Of a stretch of 64,000 nt of DNA, positions 59,201 to 64,000 are shown piece by piece. The DNA is taken from assembly GCA_963823675.1 (NCBI GenBank), contig CAWGMT010000010.1, positions 62,001-126,000 of the forward strand, written 5' to 3'. Source of the stretch: CAWGMT01 sp963823675 (lineage in GTDB: Bacteria > Planctomycetota > Planctomycetia > Isosphaerales > Isosphaeraceae). The position numbers were made by a program, and so were the translations under genes. A model generated the notes under the pieces. It ran no database searches and had not been told where the DNA came from. It saw only the letters and a program-made list of their open reading frames with translations. How positions within the stretch are numbered: the first letter of the stretch is position 1; every line of letters begins with the position of its first letter.

Positions 59201-62200
59201 CACCTTGTAGATCTTGTCGTGACGGGCGATGCTCTCGCTGCTCCGCGTCCCGAACTGCACGAGCAGCCCTTCAAACTTGATCGCCGGCAGGGTCGATTCG
59301 TCGTATAGGGTGAGATCGATTACCATCAAGCCTTGCTCGCGCCGGTCCTCACGTAACTCGGCCCTACCCACGACCGCGCCGCGTGGTCGTCCCAGGAAGG
59401 ACACGGTGTCGATCCTGACGGGCATCGGCACGGACAAGCTTCCGTTCTGGCCAGTCCAGGGGGCTAATAGTTGCATCGCCCCTTCGAGCAGGCCAGGGTG
59501 CAGCGGATACTGCTCTGGTTCATCGTCGCCTCCGCTTGACCGCCACCAGCCGACGGCCTCCAACGGTGAAAACCGCACGTTCTCAAGCCAGGCGAAGCGC
59601 GGGTTTCGGTGTGCGACGTTGCCGACCAGCCGCTGGTACAGATCCGCGCCGGACAGCTCCTGCCAGCCCCGACGGAGCGGCTCGGCCCGCGGCGGTACCG
59701 CGCCGTTGACAGGTTCCCGGCTCTTAGACCCTCGAGCCGTTTCGAGAAGTTCTCCATTCGACCGCAACGGCTGGAGGGTTCCACTTCCCCGAGCGTGCAA
59801 CACCCAGGGACTTTGTGGGGCGGCGTCGTGGCTGAGGGCTCGCCACGAAAAGTCGCTCGCCGCTTCATCCGACGACGATAAAACAACCTGCATCACAGGC
59901 TCGCTCTGCTCCGATATGAACAGAGGCTCGGTGAACTCAACATCCTGCAAGAGGAAGCGCGAGCCCTTGCCGGATACTTCCAAGGCCATCTCGATCTGCG
60001 CCAGCAGAACGCCTGGCGGCACAGCCGGGCCGCGCAGACCAAGTCCGCTGTCGCGCCAGGGTGAGCGCGGTCCGAGCGGGCACTCAAACTGAATGTCGGT
60101 CAATGGCGAAATGACTCGCTCGCCCAGGAGCGGGCCAGCGCTCACCGTCCTCTTCTGACTCGAGGGCGACGCCTTCGCCACGATCGGTTCGAGCCAATGA
60201 CGACGACGCTGGAACGGGTACGTCGGGAGTGCCAGCTTCCGCCTCCGGGCGCGGCCGTCGAGTGTGCTCACGTCGTTTATCACACCCTTCGCAAACCAGT
60301 CTGCCAGGTCGCCCAGCAGCCCATCCCGTGGGCAGGAGCTGCCGACCACGAGCACAGGATCGTATTTCTGATCACGGAGAGCCCGCAGGCCAAAGGCGGT
60401 GTCACCCGGGGGGTGCTTCAGTTGAGTCAGGAAAGCGTCGGTGTCGGTCAGCCACACCCCGTCGGCTCCCATCAAGCCAAGCCGAGCTTCCGGCCAGCTT
60501 ACACCGGGAGGGTCCCCGGCGAGCGCTCGGCCGGCGTCGGCCTCGCCGATCAGGCCGGCAACGCAGGCCGCGCTCAGCAATCCGACACGGTGACCGAGAG
60601 TGCAGGTCGGCTCGATTCCCCAGGACCGCCACAATGCGGCCAGAGCCAGTTGTCCCGCCAAGGCCCATCGCTTTTCTGCACCTGGGGTAGAGGCGTCCAA
60701 GGCTAGCCCTTTGTGGAGGCGACCCAGCTCCGCCTGGACGACCGGCTCGACGATTGCGAGGCGCTGAACCTCATCGACCCAAGCTGTGCCAGGATCGAGG
60801 AAAAGGAACGCAGCTCTGGACGGCCTTGAACCGCGGACGTGCCCCATCGTCAGCCCCGGGGGCGTTTCTCCGTCGGCGAAGCAGGCCAGTACGTCCCTCA
60901 TCTGCTCCACGGACCGGGCGACCAACGCAAGCCGATGCGCCAACCGGGCACGGCCTGAGTTCAGCGTCCAGCAGAAGTCGGCGAGAGACACAAGAGGATT
61001 TTTCTCCAACCAGTGGCTCATCTGACCGGCCTGCTCGCGGAGGGCCGGCAATGTCATGGCGGACAGCGTGAGCAGGGTCGGGACTCGGCCCTCATCGCTG
61101 CTGATTTCCGTCTGACCGGCGTCCTCAACAATGACGTGGGCGTTGGTTCCACTGAGGCCGAACGAGCTGACGCCGGCCAGTCGAGCGCCGGTTTGGTCTG
61201 GCCAGGGTGTCTGGCTGCGCGCCACGCGGATGGGGTTCTCGACCCAGGGGATGTGGGGGTTCAGGGCATCGACGTGCAAAGTCGGCGGTACCTCTCCGTG
61301 CTGCACCGTGAGCACGGCCTTCATAAAGCCCGCAACGCCTGCCGCCGCCTCGAGGTGGCCAACATTACTTTTCACTGATCCGAGGAGCAACGGCTTATCC
61401 AACGGACGGTTCACACCGTAGGCCGAGGCCAGCGCGCTGACCTCGATGGGGTCGCCCAGCACTGTTCCGGTACCGTGGGCCTCGACATAGGCCACCTGGA
61501 GTGGATCGACGTTGGCGCCCGCCAGCGCCCGGCGAATCACCTCCTCCTGAGCTTTGGCGTTGGGGGCGGCGAGGCCGGCACTTCGGCCGTCGTGGTTGAT
61601 CGCCGTGCCGCGGACGATGGCTAGGATGCGGTCGCCGGCCTGCCGGGCATCGGACACCCGCTTGAGGACCACAACGCCGGCGCCTTCGCCGCGCCCGAAG
61701 CCGTCGGCCGACGCTGAGAAGGCTTTGCAGCGGCCGTCGGGGGCTAGAAAATGCAGCCGAGAGAGCACCGCGAAGGACTGCGGCAAGATGATCAAGTTCA
61801 CCCCGCCAGCCAGCGCCAGATCACAAGAGTGGTCGAGAAGGTTCCGGCAGGCCAGGTGGACCGCCACCAGCGACGACGAACAGGCTGTGTCGAGGGCCAT
61901 GCTCGGTCCTTGCAGACCCAGCAGGTAGGACACTCTTCCCGAGATTGCGCTCAAGACGTTGCCAGACGCACCGTAAGCATCAGTAGCGATCAGGTCTTCG
62001 ATCAACCGGCTATAGTCGTTGTTGCATACACCCATGAACACACCTGTGCGCGTACCGAGCAGGCGATCTGGCGCCTGCCCTGCGTGCTCAAGGGCTTCCC
62101 AGACCACTTCGAGGATCAGCCGCTGCTGCGGATCCATGAAGGCCGCTTCGCGCGGCGAGATCTGGAAGAGTTCCGCGTCGAAGCCGTCGATCTGCTCCAA

Positions 62201-64000
62201 GAACGACCCGTAGCGTGTGGCGATAGTCCTGGGGGCGTCGGGGTTGGGGTCGTAGTACCGGTCGTTGTTCCAGCGGCCCTCCGGAATGCGCCGTACCGCG
62301 TCGAAACCTTCAAGCAGGAGCTGCCAGAATACGTCGGGACTGCGGGCCCCTCCCGGAAAGCGACAGCCCATCCCGACCACGGCCACGGCGTCCGTGTGGT
62401 CCGACAGCGACTCTGCCACCACGCTGGACGAAGCAGCCGGGACGCTCAAGGCGGCTCCCAGGTCGAGCGTCCGGAAGATGTAGTCGGCGATTCCATCCAC
62501 GGTTGACTGGTCGAACAAGAGCGTAGCCGGCAGGGCTACTCCCAGGCTGTTCTGCAGGACGTTGCGCATCTCGACTGCCATGAGCGAATCGAAGCCTAGG
62601 TCCTGGAGCGGCCGGCTCGTGTCGATCTGGTCCGCCGCGCCGAGCCGAAGCGCCTTGGCCACGAGCTCGCAGATGTGCTCGAGCAGACGACCTCGGCGTT
62701 CGGCCCCCGGCAGCGCGCGCAGGGAATCGACAAAACGCGAGCCCTTGACCTCGGTGGGCGCTCCCAGCGACGAAGAGTTCGCTGCGCAGGTCGTAAAATC
62801 GCCCAGCAGCGGTAGCGCGATCGACGGCAGTTCGCGGGCGAGCTCTCGCCAGTCCGCGGGCGAGACTGCCACCTGGGTCAGTCGGCTGCCCATGACCCAT
62901 TCCAGTGACTCGACCCCCTGCGTCGGCGAGATCTTGCCGGTCTTAGCGACCAGCACGTATTCGGTCTCGTGCTTGGTGGCCGCACCGACCTCGGACCAGG
63001 CGCCCCAATTGATGCTCGTCGCGGGCAGACCCAAGCGACTGCGCTCGTGGCACAACGCATCGAGGAACGTGTTGGCGCTCGCGTAGTTGGTCTGCCCCGG
63101 CGAGCCACAGAGGCCAGCTAGCGACGAAAACACCACGAAGTGGTCCAACGGCCGGTCCTTGGTCAGCTCGTGAAGGTTCCAGGCACCGAGCACCTTGGGA
63201 CCAAGCACGTTGACGAAACGCTGCCAGGTCTGCTGCTCGACCCAGCCGTCGTCGAGCACGCCCGCCGAGTGGATCACCCCTCGAAGGGGAGGCAACTGGG
63301 CGTCGATCCTGTCCAGCACGCGGACCACATCTTCACGGCGCGACACGTCCCCGGCGTCGATCACGAGGTTGACGCCATGGGCCTCCAGGTGACGCAGGAT
63401 CGGAATCTCGTCGCTTTGTCGGGCCGACCTACCGGTCAGGACCAGGTGTCGAGCGCCTCGCTCCGCCATCCAGCACGCGACCTTCAGCCCCAGGCCACCC
63501 AGTCCGCCGACGATCAGGTAGGTGGCGTCGGCGGCGAAGACGACCGGGGAACCACCGCCCGTCTGGGTGATTTCGTCCAGCGAAATCACGATCTTACCGA
63601 TGTGCTTCGCCGAGGCCATGTAGCGGAACGCCTCGGCCGCGTCGTGAGCTGCAAACGTCCGCCGTGGCAGCGGCTTGAGCGCGCCGTTGACGAAAAGATC
63701 CATGACGACGCGGAGCGTTGCGCCGACGGCGACCGGATCCTCCTGCACCAACCTGTCGAGCGGCAGGATTGTGTACGCCACGTCAGGCCGATGTTCATGG
63801 ACGCGCGACGGCTCCCACGTCCCCAGCCTGCCGAGCTCTACGAAGCGGCCGCCCTTTTTCAACAGGCCGAGGCTCTGCGGAATCGCGTCATTGATCAGGC
63901 TGTTCAGGACGACGTTTATGCCCTCGCCGTTGGTCTGCTGCATAATTTCGTCAGCGAACTTGAGGGAGCGCGAGTCGAAGACGTGGCGAACGCCGAGCGA
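53231..64000 (-). CDS. giant type I polyketide synthase, N-terminus outside window
   Basis: Open to base 64000; at least 3,589 residues, no frameshift. Domain order with approximate positions: ER end (64000-63570); KR (63526-62984; NYASAN intact); ACP (LGFDSL, ~62587); KS (62389-61124; DTACSSS, EAHGTGT, KSNVGHLEAAAG intact); short AT (60817-60240; GHRVG instead of GHSxG); DH (60151-59251; catalytic His and Asp positions changed); KR (58561-58019; YAAAN replaced by GAAAS); ACP (GLDSL, ~57630); C-methyltransferase (56900-56270; LEIGAGTGG); ER (55500-54540; HAATGGVGMAA); KR (54490-53940; SYAASN intact); ACP (GVDSL, ~53536); a ~30-residue helical docking-like tail. No thioesterase. One working KS serves the visible part, so an acyltransferase must come from elsewhere. 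Confidence 0.92.
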   Translation of the reverse strand, partial: SLGVRHVFDSRSLKFADEIMQQTNGEGINVVLNSLINDAIPQSLGLLKKGGRFVELGRLGTWEPSRVHEHRPDVAYTILPLDRLVQEDPVAVGATLRVVMDLFVNGALKPLPRRTFAAHDAAEAFRYMASAKHIGKIVISLDEITQTGGGSPVVFAADATYLIVGGLGGLGLKVACWMAERGARHLVLTGRSARQSDEIPILRHLEAHGVNLVIDAGDVSRREDVVRVLDRIDAQLPPLRGVIHSAGVLDDGWVEQQTWQRFVNVLGPKVLGAWNLHELTKDRPLDHFVVFSSLAGLCGSPGQTNYASANTFLDALCHERSRLGLPATSINWGAWSEVGAATKHETEYVLVAKTGKISPTQGVESLEWVMGSRLTQVAVSPADWRELARELPSIALPLLGDFTTCAANSSSLGAPTEVKGSRFVDSLRALPGAERRGRLLEHICELVAKALRLGAADQIDTSRPLQDLGFDSLMAVEMRNVLQNSLGVALPATLLFDQSTVDGIADYIFRTLDLGAALSVPAASSSVVAESLSDHTDAVAVVGMGCRFPGGARSPDVFWQLLLEGFDAVRRIPEGRWNNDRYYDPNPDAPRTIATRYGSFLEQIDGFDAELFQISPREAAFMDPQQRLILEVVWEALEHAGQAPDRLLGTRTGVFMGVCNNDYSRLIEDLIATDAYGASGNVLSAISGRVSYLLGLQGPSMALDTACSSSLVAVHLACRNLLDHSCDLALAGGVNLIILPQSFAVLSRLHFLAPDGRCKAFSASADGFGRGEGAGVVVLKRVSDARQAGDRILAIVRGTAINHDGRSAGLAAPNAKAQEEVIRRALAGANVDPLQVAYVEAHGTGTVLGDPIEVSALASAYGVNRPLDKPLLLGSVKSNVGHLEAAAGVAGFMKAVLTVQHGEVPPTLHVDALNPHIPWVENPIRVARSQTPWPDQTGARLAGVSSFGLSGTNAHVIVEDAGQTEISSDEGRVPTLLTLSAMTLPALREQAGQMSHWLEKNPLVSLADFCWTLNSGRARLAHRLALVARSVEQMRDVLACFADGETPPGLTMGHVRGSRPSRAAFLFLDPGTAWVDEVQRLAIVEPVVQAELGRLHKGLALDASTPGAEKRWALAGQLALAALWRSWGIEPTCTLGHRVGLLSAACVAGLIGEADAGRALAGDPPGVSWPEARLGLMGADGVWLTDTDAFLTQLKHPPGDTAFGLRALRDQKYDPVLVVGSSCPRDGLLGDLADWFAKGVINDVSTLDGRARRRKLALPTYPFQRRRHWLEPIVAKASPSSQKRTVSAGPLLGERVISPLTDIQFECPLGPRSPWRDSGLGLRGPAVPPGVLLAQIEMALEVSGKGSRFLLQDVEFTEPLFISEQSEPVMQVVLSSSDEAASDFSWRALSHDAAPQSPWVLHARGSGTLQPLRSNGELLETARGSKSREPVNGAVPPRAEPLRRGWQELSGADLYQRLVGNVAHRNPRFAWLENVRFSPLEAVGWWRSSGGDDEPEQYPLHPGLLEGAMQLLAPWTGQNGSLSVPMPVRIDTVSFLGRPRGAVVGRAELREDRREQGLMVIDLTLYDESTLPAIKFEGLLVQFGTRSSESIARHDKIYKVAWRSIARQVLNAAPATQRDEWLIVAPGGSSILSDVLTAFLGASGTSCRVLQPSEAQPALASNFQGRPCVVYLAGREAVPHAEGSQLFTEGLRECAGIQDFVRTAPGRQGCVSRLYLVTQGGQCVGSEETPLRLSQAPIWGLGRTMATSHAGSVVLIDLDPDVAPELQSRMLHEELVHPDGETQLAFRRGRRYVARMTQAAIEPTKGGSLRLHKEGAYLVTDGLSGVGLGVARWLAEKGAGRLVLTGKTEPSSSALGVLNELRKSGVGIQVELLDVASRDDLAELLGAFGREVPPLRGVVHCAGVLDESACRAVGTRSPGGALAPKTAGAWMLHERTQQQPLDFFVLFSTASALLGSGDQETGAAASAFLDGLAWHRRAAGLPALAVNWGPWENCTAVSGAGRCYWEALGVEPAPEGQMLAELEMLLVSGSAAPAQVAVLAADWARAESEAANLVPLLRELVVPDPSSMTPTMVFAIRQELLALEGEERKQRMRHYIRQALAKVAGPRAAELDFRQPLLSLGLDSLTMLDMLAAFHEKLEVPISFDKLPPEASLDQLAGMMAALLEQPASEQDEHAVRQGELLSPTENADLGSLTGLLYTSSWRLQSLPGCHTSSDSIPPATVLPLATLVQTVAAAVDHLISPEQHERYQELERKLDRLCAAYAACALLHLGADLSQDRRFTTGDLVASLRVVPRHQRLFARLLKMLSTAGVLRSDGDGWELVQSPPVLDTDALWRETLRENPGYLVEMTLMRRCGGNLASVLTGESDPLSLLFVGGDLSEAEQLYEDSPIVQLTNTVCREAIEWTVRQLPPERPLRVLEIGAGTGGLTAHVLPCLPPDRTEYIFSDVSSQFFGPARQKLAKFPFVRYQKLDIEADARVQGFLPGSFDLVLASHVLHATADLRQSLRHARTLLAPGGLLMLAEGVRPSGWLDLVFGLTEGWWRFADADLRPDYPLLTATVWEQLLAELGFAETINLAPGAEALGSAVILSRYAEDHSDLRAETSAVAERQPATWLVFADGDSISRDLVEMLRTRGDTCVTVATGTVNDQTAADRFLVVSDTPDSFRWLVRTLRDGGRLPEKSAPGGVIHLWGLDTPEAADLDAREVETWMQTQLMRAAHLVRAWTSDVDLPKTLVLVTRGAFHMAHDERPELVGLLQASAVGLARVLTHEYSSLRCKVVDLGVHPSQPEIRALVKELEAIDDEEIALRGTARYVHRYRPSPDEQPAGKVAAFRLEPNFPVVLDNLAYRAVEQPQIDPGMLLIRVRAAGLSWRDHLKLVGPASHRSSDDPVSIGGECSGVVEAVGEGVTRFRAGDAVVALAPFSIASTVVALESLTAPKPARFTFEEAATLPIAFMTAHYALSQLGQLAAGEKVLIHAATGGVGMAALQISRRRRAEIFATAGSPRKRELLRALGVEHVLDSRSLSFADDVRTLTAGRGVDLALSSLSGEAMRRALEAVAEHGRFLDLSTRDHGGENGLGLKLFQKNVAYFAVDLDSVVRQRPQRAAALFQEVMREVAEGELQPLPHRTFPAHQVTAAFHFLAQAKHIGKVVIGFSDQTPALRRSAVPPLRFRADASYVITGGLGGFGLAVARWMAERGAGRLFLVGRRGVTDEKTAATVEAVRRAGSDVSVLCADVSQPDQVAQLLACIRDTDRPLRGIIHAAMDLEHRLVAEWDEAHVGRVLGPRVSGAWNLHSLSQGMDLDFFVCFSSLAGWLGVPGQASYAASNTFLDSLAHYRRSRGLPALTIDWGYLSGLGYVARDPALGRRLNALGINSFSPQEAVALLERLLQENQVQAGVARIDLDLWRKTWAGGQTPPRFRELAWADERAGEAGTGAQAVSDRESLRMLPPEQRRDVLLGVFRENLSQVLGLGKDQVDVHTPIQLLGVDSLMALQLKNRVEAQTGVRMITVFNDGLSAAQIADKLLTQMNGALAPTALFSTSLESAQPRPFDNCGEPVKRLDQLPDEELANILQDLDLLLRQIEDSSKSTD

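Noticed and set aside
1..64000. tRNA or rRNA genes
   Set aside because: I looked for conserved rRNA blocks and for tRNA-like T-arm motifs and saw none I could support; a covariance scan would be decisive.

Overview
The window reads as chromosomal DNA of a GC-rich planctomycete, probably near Isosphaeraceae or Gemmataceae. This is inferred from gene content: Tat-exported Gfo/Idh/MocA oxidoreductase, planctomycete neutral-ceramidase-like secreted proteins, an ECF sigma factor with a very long transmembrane/carboxypeptidase-regulatory extension, large multidomain glycosyltransferase/TPR proteins, and many dispersed palindromic repeats. I saw no rRNA, tRNA or CRISPR array.

Layout. 0-7.4 kb: end of an unidentified protein, a kinase-like protein, a Tat-exported unknown, an HpaI-type aldolase, an RNase H-like exonuclease with a duplicated tail, and a ThuA-like/DsbD-N fusion with an in-frame TGA. 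7.5-12.6 kb: decayed DNA with toxin-antitoxin genes, transposase fragments, an internally deleted GH95 fucosidase, and a hydrolase/ceramidase deletion junction. 12.6-18.5 kb: a small defence island with a Hachiman-like nuclease plus Ski2-like helicase operon, a MITE-like element and a YhcG/DUF1016 nuclease. 18.7-24.3 kb: a mobile-element graveyard with two broken tyrosine integrases, an IS630 element and a decayed ISAzo13-like transposase. 24.4-28 kb: the giant ECF sigma factor. 29.7-36.7 kb: an RHS/YD-repeat protein with a Gly/Cys-rich N-terminus, followed by a TPR protein. 36.9-47 kb: a NifU-like scaffold gene, then three large glycosyltransferase/TPR/methyltransferase proteins riddled with in-frame palindromic and tandem repeats, one of them split by a 2.33-kb IS with a 7-bp target duplication. 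47-49.2 kb: repeat-rich DNA with no convincing gene. 49.2-51.9 kb: a secreted oxidoreductase and ceramidase-like pair. 52.3-64 kb: an alpha/beta hydrolase downstream of a giant type I polyketide synthase whose N-terminus lies outside the window.

The polyketide synthase reads (ER)-KR-ACP-KS-AT*-DH*-KR*-ACP-MT-ER-KR-ACP, where * marks domains that have lost catalytic residues. It and the downstream hydrolase probably form one transcription unit. The glycosyltransferases probably build a surface glycan.

Many otherwise well-conserved genes carry single frameshifts or stops, whereas the 10.7-kb PKS and the 3-kb helicase are intact. Three copies of a roughly 330-bp structured repeat and several palindromes carried in frame inside glycosyltransferase genes are the most unusual non-gene signals.
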